Shown in pieces: positions 10,432 to 22,872 of a stretch of DNA of 64,000 nt. The notes beneath the pieces were generated by a model. That model saw only the letters and a list, made by a program, of their open reading frames with translations, made no database searches and was not told where the DNA came from. The stretch covers positions 11,358,365 to 11,422,364 of the forward strand of contig CM028327.1 in assembly GCA_016647705.1 (NCBI GenBank). The letters are read 5' to 3'. Origin of the DNA: Eucommia ulmoides (lineage: Eukaryota > Streptophyta > Magnoliopsida > Garryales > Eucommiaceae). The position numbers were made by a program, and so were the translations under genes. Numbering within the stretch: the stretch's first letter is position 1; every line of letters starts with the position of its first letter.

Positions 10432-11020
10432 TGCATTTTGCCCGAGAGAGAGAGAGAGAGCGCGCGAGTGGTCGATGAGAGTGGGTTGGCTTCGCTCACA
10501 TAATCATAACCGAGTTTTGAAATGAATGGACTCTATTTTTATTGTTTTTCTTAGTTTTGAGTATATTTTATTTTAATTATTAAAAATATTTCATATTTTT
10601 TAATATATTTTAATTATTAAAAGTATTTTTTAAATAATTTTATTATCATAATTCCGCTAATTCAATACTTTCAATATGTAAGTATGTCAAATGTTTTCAA
10701 TTATTTCATTTTCATAATTTCACTAAAAAATTTATATTGATTTCAAATTAATTCTATTATCCGTTAGAATTTTGTTAGAATTTTGGAAGACTCTAGAACA
10801 CTCTATAAGGATTCTTCCATTTTTACCCATAATTGCACACTCCCTTAAAATTGTCTAAATTTTTTAATATTATTTTATTTATTCTTCAACCTTTTACTAC
10901 TATTTAAACTTGATAACTACAGAAATAATACCACGTATATTCATATATTTTCCTAATACCTAACTAATATAAATGTCAAGAACTTGTCAACGTCTAACCA
11001 TTCAATTGTAAAACAATTAG
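10432..11020. promoter_or_regulatory. GLX2 promoter region, possibly bidirectional
   Basis: Upstream of GLX2 exon 1 there is a CT-rich leader on the minus strand (GA run 10444-10460 on the plus strand) followed by about 500 bases of AT-rich DNA free of recognised transposons. Pyrimidine tracts of this kind are common in plant 5' leaders. A plausible plus-strand leader begins near 11.0 kb, so the two transcripts would diverge from here. This is inferred from position and composition; no single TATA box can be assigned firmly. Confidence 0.4.
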
Positions 11021-11116
11021 TTTGGTTTCGGTGCAATTCTTGAAACGAGGGTTTCGAGATCGAGATCAACGTCCGACCGAAAGTGCTCGATCATTACTTG
11101 ATTTGCCTATCTAAAG
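11021..11116 (+). other. Possible plus-strand 5' UTR exon
   Basis: A locally GC-richer stretch (CGAGGGTTTCGAGATCGAG and what follows) ends at AAAG|GTGAGA, a good plant donor (11116/11117), and is followed by a T-rich stretch typical of leader introns. That intron-like stretch contains a direct repeat of about 57 bases (TTTTGGTCC...AAGTCATTRGG). No coding is visible, and the downstream side is filled with transposons. The start is arbitrary. Confidence 0.2.
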
Positions 11117-11796
11117 GTGAGAAATTTATTCGTCATTTTTATTTTTATTTGTTTTTCCGTTGTAATTTAGGTCCAATTTTCGTGTGAAGTCATTGGGTTT
11201 TCTCTAATTTTGGTCCGATTTATGTGCTAAGTCATTAGGTTTTCTTTCTATGTTTCTTTTGTTGGTTTAAAGTTGTTATTGAAATTATCGTTTTATTTTG
11301 TTTTAGTGGGTGGGTGGGTAAATTATATTGTCGAACATCGTAGTATGAAATAGAACGATTTATCTTTCATAGATACCTATACTTTTGGAATTAAGACATA
11401 TTAAAATACATAATTTTATGAAGTATTGGCCCACAAATCTGTCAAAGAGGGCGTGAATTGGGTAATTAAAATTTTTAAACAAATAAATAAATCAAATCAC
11501 TTCAATTTTCCTAGCCGGTTGGTATCTTGTTATTTAGTGAAAATGTGAAATTCTAGATGCACAACCAAACAGATAAGAGATAGAGAAATTAACACGCTGA
11601 TATATAAAGGTTCAGTGAGCTACTATGGCCTACATCCTCTCCCCTGAGCTCTTGCGAGGAATTCGCAATCCACTAATTCTTGATCCATTTCTCAGGTAGG
11701 AACTGAGCCTTTACAATCTTTTTCACATGCACAAGAACCTAATTTTTTTCCCAAGCTCAGAATCAAAACTATCTTTTTTCCCAGGCTGAAGATTAA

Positions 11797-14625
11797 GAGC
11801 CCGTTTGGTAACCATTTCGTACTTATTCCATGCAGTGGGATGGGAATAGAATGTGATGGGATGGGATGAGAATTTTGTTTCCTTCTTGGAACAGAAATAC
11901 GTTTGGTAATGATAATTTTTTTTTATCCAGGAATAGAATTGCATTTGGTAACGATTTTATCCAATAAATCAAGAATGAACCATAAACCACAAATTTAAGA
12001 ACAAATCTGTTGGCCCAGTAGAGTACCCAAGAGGGGGGTGAATTGGGTAATTAAAAAATATATCAAAATAAAGCTTGATAAATCAAATAATTAATTTTAA
12101 GCATAAATTAATTATTATCTTTATAACACAGCGGAATAATAATAAATCTAAGTGCACACTTAAATAACAAAAATAAACAAATTAATAATGCAGCACATCA
12201 AGATAAATCCTGGTTCACCAAGCTACTCTTGGCTAGTTCAGTCTTTCGAGCCCCACGGAAATTCGCACCCACTAATTCTCAAGATCTTTTTAAAAATAGG
12301 AACGAAACCCACACATTGATTATTTTATAGGCTTATAATCAACCTTTACAATATCCTTTTCACAGACTAAAGAAGAACCTCTACTTTTACAAGCTCAAGA
12401 ATAACCTATCTTTTTACAGGTTAAAGATTAATCTAATTCTTTTTATCACAACGGCTCAAGAATCAAAACCTCACATAACACTTTAACTATCCTTTTCTCA
12501 GATAAGGATGGAACATTTACAAATCACCAACAATACAATTCTATCCTGGAAGAATCACTACCTCAGTCTCTTTACAAGAAGAGACTGAAACCGGTTACCC
12601 TTGATTAAATACCCCCAACAGTATTTAATTCGTCACAACTCACCAATACAAAATTGATAAGAAGAAAATCTCACTCGAAACTTCTATCACTCCAGATAAA
12701 CAATAATTCAATTAATATTCCAACTAGTGATAGAAAAATATGAGATACAAAAATTTGATTTTAACAAGATATGAGTAGCAAATTGGAACACGTAATCAGA
12801 TTCAATAAATTGTTTGTAAAAATATTTTCTTCAAAAATCAGAAACAATTTCTAAGATCAATTTCCAAACAATAATCAAATAATGCAATGAAAGAATATAA
12901 ATAGAAATATCTCACCCGGATAACACCGAAGAATAATAGATTGAAACGTTGAACAACTCAAATCAGTGATGCTTACTCAACTAACGCTTTAACTCAAGAA
13001 CACCTCAATAATTGATATCACAATTTGATCCCTCAAAATAAATATCAGAATGATGACTCTTATAAAAGTTTATGAACTGAATAATTCTTGATATGGTGTT
13101 ACTTCATTATGAAATCCGCAGGTCTTTTTATAAGTATATGAAACAAGTCCTATAACGGCTAATTTCCACAAGATATGTCTTCTAAAATCACTTAAAGACC
13201 TCATATATTAATGCCTTTCTTTTAAGGTATATTTCACTTAATAATAACTTTCAAAATATTCAATATAGTCCCTCAAAAGAATTTTCAAACTTAATTCCAA
13301 AAGATAGGAAGTATTAAAATGACCAATTTGAAAAACATTTTAATTCCAAGTACCAAATCTATAGGAATTAAACAATAGATGATCCATATCTTAAATATCA
13401 CCAATTCCCTTAAATCTCTCTCAAATCCTAACAAAAAATGACTACTTTTAGATATGATTTTGGATCAAACAATATCCTAAACTAAAGCACTCAGTCGACT
13501 GCCCAATCAACTAGACGATTCAGGGAGTAGCCTATGCAGTTCATCGGTCGACCGCTCGATCGACTCTTCGATTCAAAGAGTTTGTCATGCTTTCACCGAT
13601 CGACCTGTCGGTCGACTCTTCGATTTAAAGAGTTCAGCCACCATTGGCTGGTCGACTCCACAGTCGACTGCTCCCTTCTGGATCTTTTCTTTGATCTTGT
13701 TTTTTACTTACTTTCTTTTACGATTTCGCCCATTTATCCATTTTCTCTCTTAAATAAGTTCCACTAGTATTTTTATATTTCATTTTAGTCATTCAAGATT
13801 ATTTCTTTTCAATTTACATAGGAGCAAATAATTACACTTAACCAAAACACACATAAAAGATAAAATTTATTTTGTGTCATGTGTGTGTTCCTAAATGGTA
13901 TATTAAGAGTTAAGATTTATCTGGGTTTTTTTTCCTAATTTCTTCAAACTCTTAATTCCTCTTCATCATCTTGATATCTTCATTTAGCATCTATTCAATT
14001 TGACGTCTTCATCACTGGAACTTTAAATTTCTGAAACACTCAATTAAACATTAGTTCTACCAAAACATCAATACTTAATTATTCATCAAAATCTTAGGAT
14101 CAACAAAATCCAAGAACAAATCCAAGAAATCCAAGAACATATTCAATTTCGAACTCTATTTCCAGTTTCATTTCCAGTTTCGATTTTCATTACCAGTTTT
14201 ATTTCCATTTCCAATTTCGATTTCGAAAAATCAATCGAAATCCTATTGATTTTGATGAAAGCGACGACGATGGCGACGAAATAGGGTTCAACGATGACGA
14301 CGACAACGGCAACGAAGACGACAGTGATGAAGACGAAAACGACGGCAACGAAAACGATGGTAACGAAGGCGAAAACGATGGAGCAGAACAAAGGTGATGG
14401 CGACGAAGGAGCAGAACAAAGGTAATGAGGAAATGGGAATAGAATAGGAAGGAATGGATTTGGGGGTTTTTTTTTTTTCGTTTCTCAATCCTAAAGAAAA
14501 AAATGGTATGCATTCTCACATGGGAATAGGAACAAAAATTACCAAATACTATTCCCGGATAAAAATCCTAAAAATCTGGGAATGGGATGAAAATTTCTGG
14601 GATGAGATGGTTACCAAACGCCACC
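11797..14625. mobile_element. PIF/Harbinger-type MITE (copy 2) with nested solo LTR
   Basis: Inverted ends GAGCCCGTTTGGTAACCAT (left) and, read inward, GGTGGCGTTTGGTAACCAT (right), flanked by TAA on both sides (11794-11796 and 14626-14628). The left end repeats GTTTGGTAA.GAT, as in copy 1. A SIRE-type solo LTR (12008-14105) is inserted in it; without that the MITE is about 0.72 kb. The core on the right side (14260-14410) is a run of GACGA/GGCGACGAA repeats. No transposase is present. The MITE is itself inside the solo LTR 11424-16165. Confidence 0.8.
12008..14105 (-). mobile_element. SIRE/Maximus-type copia solo LTR (youngest of a triple nest)
   Basis: A 2098-base LTR on the minus strand, starting TGTTGATCCTAAG at 14105 and ending GTACTCTACTGGGCCAACA at 12008. 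It has a perfect 5-base target duplication AAATC (12003-12007 and 14106-14110). TG...CA ends are intact and no internal region is present. The middle (13490-13680 on the plus strand) contains several GTCGACT/CGGTCGACC palindromic phrases typical of this LTR group. Confidence 0.85.
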
Positions 14626-16170
14626 TAACTCTATCTTTTTTCCAGGCTTAAGATTAACCCTAATTAGACAACGTAACTTGATGCATGATCCATTCTCACT
14701 CAGACCAAGTACGTTTAGGTCTAAGCTATAATATCACAAATACAAGTTTCTTCTCACATGAGCTTCTACCGCCTCAATTCAAACTTAAACTCAATTAATG
14801 TTCAGATAAACTAGCGATAAAAATATGTGAGAAAATAAATATGATTTTATAGAAATTAAAGCACAAAGATTTTTAGAAATCAGATTTTCAGGAAAAATCA
14901 TTATAACTTCAATGTATTCAATAATAAAAACGACTTTCGATCACAAGAATAATAAGGTCAAATTCTCAAGATATATATGAATCAAGTATAGCACAAACCA
15001 TTTGAGCAAGCAAAAATATATAGAGTGATCTAACCGGGATTTTCTTGATAAAGATGTATAGAATAGCAAAGTAGAATCAAATCTGGAGTTTTCGCAAATA
15101 TAACCTTGATCAAGAATTTCTTCAAAAAATTTATCTCAAAATTTATTTAAAAAAAGATACAACTCTCTTTTGAAAAATTTGATTTGATCTTTGATTCTTG
15201 ATCACTAAAGGACGAAATCCACAGGTTTAGGTATTTTAAACCATGGCTATAATGGCTATATTTGAAAAGAGATGCCCAACAATAGCATATGTAGACCACA
15301 TATATCAAAGTCAATTTAAATCAACTTTATTTGACCAAGAATAAAACTTTTAAAACACTCTATTTAGTCCCAAAAAGATTTTGATTTAAACCCCCGAATG
15401 ATAGAAAGAAGTTTACCCGGTATAAATTACCAAATCGAAAAATATATGGACTAAATTAAAATATCTCCAAAATATAAGACATATCTTTGAAAACCAATCA
15501 AAACTCATTAAAATAATATATTTCAACGTTCAAACGCATAAAAAATGGGTAGAAGATCTTCGAAAAATGTTCTGGTCAAATTCTAAAAAATACTCACTCG
15601 GTCGATCGGCGCCTCAAGCGGTCGATCGCTTGACACTCAACGTCTAGAATTCTAGACATTGTTCACAGGTCGATAGATCAGTATAGGCCGTGAATCATCC
15701 GTTCAACCTATCGGTCAACTGAATAGCCTAAAATCCAAAAAACACCATCCTGAATCTTTTGGTAGACCATTCTCTTGGGCTATTTACCGTTGAGGCCGAA
15801 AATTCATTCTTCGGATTTTTAAACATTTTCTTGATTGAGTACTTAGTAAAATCATTTGATCACATAAATTTATCACTTATTACCACTTTAAAAATATTTC
15901 AAGTTATTTTAAAGTGTCATGCATGATCCTAATCAGATTGCATTAAGAACTTAAGAAAAGTTGAGGTGTTTACTTAGAAATACAAAAAATTCTTATTCCT
16001 AAAAAAACGTTCAATGTTTTTAGTGCAACCATATCAATCTTTATCATTCATTTTCATAAATTTTCTCATTTAAATACTAAAACTAACATCTGAAATACTC
16101 GATAAGTGCATTAGTTCCTTAAAACATCAATGTTCATTGGTTTATCAAAACATCCAGGGTCAACATGAAG

Positions 16171-17149
16171 TAAATCATATTTCTTAGGATTTTCATTTAT
16201 CGGTAACTTATTAATGAAATCCGAAATGATGACGCATGTTGGATATGATTTTTGTTAGGGATTCATATTGTAATGTGAAAAAAAATTGTGTATCTGCAGA
16301 AAAACTAAAAAATGAAATAAATGACTCTAAGTGGGTTGTTCAACCTCTAAATAATTAAGCCCAACATCTAATAAAAAATAAACTTAATAATTTTATCACA
16401 CCAAGACTTTTAAAAAAATACTAAATAAATCAATCAACCCTAATAATATATAGTAAAACTAGAATAGAAGATTGGTTAACAAAAAAGAAACACCATGAGA
16501 GTATATTGGAGACAAAAATTAATGGTTAAATTTTTTGAAAAAAAATATATCTTTAAGTTGAAATTAAGATAGACTAATTCAAGATAAATAAAAAAGACTA
16601 TGAAAGTAGAAATTTTATATGAAAAAAAGTGTATAAGGTCTTGCCAGATATCTCCTAAATTTAAGTAGGATATATTTTAAAATAAAAATTCAAATTAAAA
16701 ACAAATCAAACACAATAAAAAAGTATGAACAAAACTTTATAAATATCGGACTCATTAGCGCAAACATAAAACTAGTTTATTATAATTTGTCGGCACTTTT
16801 GTCAATATTGAGAATGCGTTGTCACCACTTGTTGTTCATATAGTTGTGATGTAAATTCTAGTGACAGCGAAAGTTACTAGACACGTGGTATGACTATGCT
16901 ATTACCACAAATATTCTCTATCCTTTTTTTATTTTTTCACACGCACTTCTTGTTGATCAAAAATTAGTAAGGGAATTTCTTGTCAGAAAATATTAATCAC
17001 AAATTATCGTAATACCTCACATTTGTTAATTAAAAATATATTGAATGTAATGACAATAATCTTCCTTATATAAATAATATACAATTAATTAAAAAAAAAA
17101 AGTAAATTAACTTTTCCCCTACTTATCTATTTTGGAGCAACCTATCATA
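16171..17149. other. Unassigned AT-rich stretch
   Basis: About 1 kb between a solo LTR and the next SIRE-like LTR. It has no open frame of note, no inverted ends and no primer site. It may be old intergenic or intronic host DNA. Nothing further can be supported. Confidence 0.4.
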
Positions 17150-18282
17150 GTTGCAATGAAGACATTGAAAATTTTTGGAGCAAATTTTTTTTTTTTTTTT
17201 TGTATTTCTAGGTAAAAACAACTCAACACTAAAATAATTTGACTTATAGTTAGAAGTGATAAGTTCAAGTGTCTAAATGTTTTCCTAAAGTATCGTTTGA
17301 GAAAAAATTAAAAAAAAAAAATGATTTTCAACCTGAACGGTTGACCGACGAAGAAGGCAATCAATTAGAAGAATCAGGTTAAGTGATTTTCGAATTTTGG
17401 CCTAAACGGTTGACCGACATGGTGAATGGTTGACTGGCAAATTTAGGTTGGGTATTTTTGTGGTTTTAGGCATAACAGTCAACTGACAGGATTAACGGTT
17501 GATTCAAAGCCTAAAACGGTCGACTACTCGATCAATCGACTAGTTGTCAATAGCTAGAAAATGAGCCGGGAGGGTACAACCGGTCGACCGTCGGCATGGC
17601 CGGTCGATTGAGTGGGTATTTTCTATGTGTTTAACCAATCCGTTTTTCGATATCTTCAACCCTAATCTTAAGCCTTTGAACGTTATAAAATCATATTTTA
17701 TGGGGGTTTAACTAAATTTTAATATATCAAGTATATATTTTGAAGATCTTATTATTTAATTCTTATGTTATTTGATTCTATGAGATTTACCAGTAAAACT
17801 ACTTTATATCTATAAGGGATTTGAATCAAAATTATTTGGGGACTAAATAGAGTATTTTTGGGTTAAATGTTTCAGATTTAAAGGAATATATTATACGAGG
17901 TCTATATAATACTTTTATGGGCTTATATTTTGAAATATAGTCATTGTAGGCATTGTTTGAAATCTATATATATATTGAGCTGTGTTTTTGGGGAGAGGTA
18001 ATCAAGAACAAGAGTTTTAAATTAGCCATTTCTAAAAAGAGAGAATTATTTTGATAAAAAATTGAGAGAGATTTTACAAAGAAGTTCTTGATCGAGGCAT
18101 TTATCGTTTTTGTCACTATTTTTTGCACTATATCTTTGTCTCTACTATTTCAATAGAAATTTTGGTAAGATCTTTCCGATTACTTTACGTACTCAATGTT
18201 TTGTGATTTATGTGATATAATTATTTGTCTAAGCTCGTAGTAATTTTGTATTACGAAAAATCGTTTTCTATCTTTGAATATC

Positions 18283-18284
<2 letters not shown>

Positions 18285-18336
<52 letters not shown>
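18285..18336. repeat. (AT)n microsatellite
   Basis: An almost pure AT run of about 50 bases inside the SIRE-like LTR. Confidence 0.9.
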
Positions 18337-18339
<3 letters not shown>

Positions 18340-18678
18340 GAAACGATTTTTGTCTGCTTAATCTAATTTACATAATCACTTGATTTAATTGAGTATAATA
18401 AGATTTATATTTTCACATAGTTCTATCATATAGTTCATCAGGACATTAAATGAACATATCTTGTATTGAGGTAGTAGAAGCTTATGTGGGAAGAAAAATA
18501 TTATTTTTTAGACATATTAGGTCAGTGTCTAATTAGGGTTTAGGTTTGATTCTTAGCCTATAAAAGAATTAGGTTTGCTTCTTACCTATAAAATGATTAG
18601 GTTAGACTTTAACCTAGTAAAACAATAGATAGATTTAATTTTTAGCCTTCAAAAGAATTAGGTTCTTCCTGAGCTTGG

Positions 18679-20078
18679 TGAAAGGTGTAATTTACCTATC
18701 TATTTCCAAATCAAACTTGTTAGTTTTCGAGTGTTATTATAGTATTTTAATATGTTTTAATATATTTTTATTCTTTTTGTATTAAAACAGGTGTGTGGGG
18801 GTGAAAAGGGATGAAAACGGATCATAAGCGATCAAATCGGATCAAGAATGGTGGAAAAACAAGCATGAGGGCAAAATTCATAAAGCAGCCCACCGTGGCA
18901 GCGTCCAAACCACCGCCGCGGTGGTCAATATGCAGAGAGATGCCTTTTCTTACTGAAGGCCTACCACCGAGGCGGTGAAACAATAGAGAGGTCTTTGCTC
19001 TTACCGCTAAGTCCACCGCCAAGGCCGTGACCTTAACCGACATACCCACCGTTGTGGCAGTAACTCTGCACACAGTTTAGATATTTATTTAGATATTTTT
19101 GAGCCCTATATCTTTCTCATCTCCTCTTATTTGTCCAGAATAGAGCTCCTAAGGATAGAATAGGGTTGGGAGGTTTTTGGGGAATGCTCCACCAAATCCG
19201 AAGGAGAAGATTACAAGGCGAAGAAAGAGAAGCGATCTCGGAACAATTTTAGTGTCAAATCTTCGGCCTACGGCTAGTTTCTCTCATTTCTTTCTTTATT
19301 TCTTAACTTCGGATTATGGTTTGAGCATGTTTAGCTCGTTTATCATTGTATATACGGTTATGGCCATTAGCTAAACGGATATTGTCTAAGGATTACTATA
19401 ATTTATGAATATGTGATTTTGAAATCAGTATTTCGTTAATACTTGTTCTTCATTATTTGATTATGTTTACCGTTTCTTCTTGCCTATTATGCATGCAATG
19501 ATATACTGAGAATACGGGGTTTAACACTCGGGAGAGGTAACCTCGGATTCGGATTAGGGTTTAAACACAACGCGATGATCTAATAACCTGAGAGGGAGTT
19601 AGAGAGTGTGCAATAGATGACGTTGGGGCAAGACTCATATGACTATGTGTTTTAAAAAATGCTAAAAGGGGACTTAAGCGTTAACGCGAAGTCACATATT
19701 CATTCACTTGTCACTCGGGAGAGAGAGTGAATGATTTTACAATACAAAGATTGTTAGATAAGTCAAATATCATTAACGTAAACTAAATGAGATCAAATGC
19801 GTATTTGTAAACAAAGTAAATCCCTAGATAATCCATTCCATTGAACGTCTCAAAATAGGAATATAGTTTAATTAGATAAATTAGTATTTTGGTATTAGTA
19901 TATTATTAATTATAAACTCAATTTTTTATCGCCTAGATAAATCAGGTTATGATAATTATGGTACTCAACGATAATTTCAATCAATCCCTATAGAAACGAT
20001 AACCCTTACTCTTTCCACTCTACTAAAACTTGACCCGTATACTTGTGGTGAAAGTGGCGACGTAATATTCCGCCACCA
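18679..20078 (+). mobile_element. 1.4 kb solo LTR of another family
   Basis: The ends are TG (TGAAAGGTGTAATTT) and CA (CCGCCACCA), with a perfect 5-base target duplication CTTGG (18674-18678 and 20079-20083). Outside the duplication the surrounding SIRE-like LTR continues uninterrupted. The left half contains an array of short CCACCG...CGGTGG palindromes (18890-19065). The right half has repeated CGGGAGAG phrases. No internal region is present. The orientation given is arbitrary, and the lineage was not recognised. Confidence 0.75.
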
Positions 20079-20687
20079 CTTGGTAAAAGAAAAATTGTAA
20101 ATGTTTGATTATGAGTCTGGTAAAAGAATTAGGTTACTTCTGAACCTGTGAAAATGATTGTAAGGGTTTGGTTCCTACCGGGGAAAAGAATCAGGGTTAA
20201 TGGATTGCGAATCTCTGCGGGAGCTCAGGGAACTGGACGTAGGCAAAAGTAGATTGGCAAGCCAGGATAAATCTGTGTGTTCAATTTCCTTATCTCTACT
20301 TGTTTGGTTATGCATCTAGATAAATACATTTTCATTGTAACTCAAGACAATAACCAGATTAGAGAAATTGGTGATTGATTGATTAATAATTTATTTGTTT
20401 AAATTTTTATAACTATTCAATTTACTCTCCCTCTTGGGTAGATCTGTGGTCCAACACGTAGATTTATTTGCCCTTCACACAAAAATAAATTGCACTGAGG
20501 AGAATATTTTATATATATCTCCTGCTTGTTCTGATAATCAATGTTCTATTAGTGGGATTGATAGAGATAATTACAATGAGGCTTCTAATAAGGGTGTTGA
20601 GAAACTGATTGTTCTTACATACGTTTTTGGTAAATAAAATTTAAAGTTCTTCACAGAAAATTACAACTCTTTAAAACAAAAAATTCA

Positions 20688-21724
20688 CTACTTCCAAATC
20701 TCTTAAAAAGAAGAATTTAGAAAAGTATTTTGAAACTTCTGAATTTTCAAACGCCCTATCCGAGATAAACAAACTTCTTGAAAAAGTTAAATACCTTAAA
20801 TAAGAAAATTATTTGCTAAAGAATGATGTTTCAAATCTTCAACAAGGTGCTTCAAATTTTAGAAATCTTGAAACATTAAATGAGGCTTTAAATATTGAAT
20901 TGGATAATGCAATGTGCGAACTTGATAAAACTCGTGTGAAAATTTATTCTGTTGAAAATTATTGTCGAATTCTTAAAAATGATCTTGAATTTATGCACAA
21001 GAAAAATTTTAGTCTTCAGATGAATGTTAGTTCTTTGGAATGCTCACTTGAACATACTCAAAAATAGCTCAATGAGACTGTTGATAAATTCAAAAATATT
21101 GAGAAAACAAAAGTTTTTGAAAAAAACGGTAAACCTCAAGGCAGCACCTCAATATCAACATTGATATCATGCCTCTACACACAAATTTGATTACCCTAAT
21201 AAGCATTGACATTCACCACTTCCAAATCTCTTAGAAAAAAAAAAAGAATTTAGACAGGTATTTTACAACTGCTGAATTTTCAAATGCTCTATCCGAGATA
21301 AACACTCTTCTTGAAAAAGTTAAATACCTTAAATAAGAAAATTCTTTGCTAAAGAATGATGTTTCAAATCTTCAACAAGGTGTTTCAAATTTTAGACATC
21401 TTGAAACATTAAATGAGGCTTGATAATGCAATGTGCGAACTTGATAAAACTTGTGTGAAAATTTATTCTGTTGAAAATGATTGTTAAGTTCTTAAAAATG
21501 ATCTTGAATTTATGCACAAGAAAAATTTTAGTCTTCAGGTGAATGTTAGTTGTTTGGAATGCTCACTTGAACAGACTCAAAAATAGCTTAATGAGATTGT
21601 TGATAAATTCAAGAATATTAAGAAAATAAAAGTTTTTGAAAAAACCAGTAGACCTCAAGGCAACACCTCAGTATCAGCATTGATATCGTGCCCCCCACAT
21701 TGAAATTTGATTACTCTAATAAGC
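20688..21724 (+). repeat. 528-base tandem duplication in a gag-like region
   Basis: Two head-to-tail copies (about 20688-21215 and 21216-21724), each beginning CACYACTTCCAAATCTCTTA and ending GATTACYCTAATAAGC. Each encodes a long-heptad, K/E/L/N-rich stretch (phrases LEKVKYL and NDLEFMHKKNF) that would form a coiled coil. It is part of the SIRE-like fossil. The copies differ by scattered substitutions and small indels, so the duplication is not recent. Confidence 0.75.
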
Positions 21725-22702
21725 GCTTGAATAATTTTAGATGCTATTATTGCGAAAAATTTAGTCACCTTGAAAAATGGTATTATCAACTGCATGGTCA
21801 CCCTGTTGGATGCAGCAATAACTAGATACTTAGAAAATGAATAACAGATGGATATAGAAATAACTGGATACCTAGAAAACGAATGACAGATATCCAAGGT
21901 CAATGAAAACGAATAGAAATTATTTTCAAAGTAAAGATTCAAAATTTATTGATTCTAAAAGGATGAATGGATATGATATTCAAAGATATAAATTGAATGA
22001 CTTCAGAAAGCCACAACTTCAGTTTGGGAGACAACCCAATGATTATCACCGAAAAAGAGTACAACTTTAAAATAAAAAAGAAACTGTTGTATAAAGTTAT
22101 TTTGGATCGTAACAAGATTAGTCAATCTCCAGTATCTTAGAAAGGCAAAGAGATTATTACTAAAGGTGAACAAGAAATGACATTACAAAAAGAAGACATT
22201 ATCAAGGTGAATCAACCTGTTTCATCTTAGAATATCAAGACAGCTCAATCAGTTGCTACAAAGGAAATTGAGACTTGTGTTGGTCATCAAATTAAAGTAC
22301 ACACACCAATTGCTCCCAAAGATGAACAATGTATGTCAAATTTCTTAAAGTTTAAATATATAAATTTTGTTAGGGAGACAAACGCATCGCATTTCTCTAC
22401 TACTTAGATTTATATTTCTTAGTTAGCAGTTGTGTGTTTTATTTTGACATTTTGAAATGAGTTTTTAAATAAAAAAATTATGTGGATCATTTGAGAAATG
22501 GACGAGGCTAATAATAATAAAAAGGATAAAAAATTCTCTATCCCTACTTGTTTGGTGGTGCATCTAGATAAATATGTTTTCGCTGTAACTCAAGATAATA
22601 ATTAGATTAGAAAAATTGGTGATTGATTAATTGATAATTTATTTATTTATGTTTTTATAACTACTCAATTCACCTTCTCTTGGGTAGATTTGTAGGCCAA
22701 CA

Positions 22703-22872
22703 CATGATTCGCTCTTCACACAACAAAGCTATCAACAATCTGTCAAATCCAAACAAAATCTTTTTCCACTAAATAGTAGCCAAAAATTATTCGAGAAGAA
22801 GAGAATAATTCTTTCGAAATTCGAAGGCATAAGTTTTTTAGATACAACTCTTGATTTCAAAAATGTCAAATG
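22703..22872. other. Unassigned stretch interrupted by the next LTR element
   Basis: This continues at 27132 beyond the LTR element 22873-27131; together the two sides give about 300 bases. No coding or repeat family was recognised. The first bases (CTCTTCACACAAC) resemble the sequence that follows the LTR end at 20456, so part of it may be SIRE internal sequence. Confidence 0.35.

Larger units (their letters stand above)
11424..16165 (-). mobile_element. SIRE/Maximus-type copia solo LTR with nested MITE
   Basis: Read on the minus strand, the LTR starts TGTTGACCCTGG (end 16165) and finishes with the CACGCCC...GGGCCAATA end at 11424. It is flanked by a perfect 5-base duplication TGAAG (11419-11423 and 16166-16170). 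Such a duplication without internal coding marks a solo LTR left by LTR-LTR recombination. It is interrupted by the MITE at 11797-14625; without it the LTR is about 1.9 kb. The motif pattern (GTCGACCG-type phrases in the middle, GGTGAATTGGGT near the end) is shared with six other LTRs in the window. Confidence 0.8.
17150..22702 (+). mobile_element. SIRE-like copia element, broken and rearranged
   Basis: An LTR (about 17150-20456) is aligned by eye with the LTR at 50081-61185: GTATTTCTAGGTAAAAACAA near the start, GACCG-type phrases, then a long GGTTTGATTCTTAGCC repeat zone. It ends CTCTTGGGTAGATCTGTGGT then CCAACA at 20456. It is interrupted by an unrelated solo LTR (18679-20078). Downstream come coiled-coil-coding sequence (tandemly duplicated), a zinc-knuckle-like CYYCEKFSHLEKWYY phrase (about 21735-21790) and a second LTR-end fragment (about 22521-22702). 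No polymerase part was recognised. The element is broken, with many breaks. Confidence 0.6.

Noticed and set aside
14143-14519. Open frames rich in V/F or S/P on the minus strand
   Set aside because: Produced by GACGAC/GGCGACGAA repeats in the core of MITE copy 2; no homology recognised.
16171-17149. Possible host exon or DNA transposon between two LTRs
   Set aside because: No open frame longer than expected by chance, no inverted ends and no recognisable motif.
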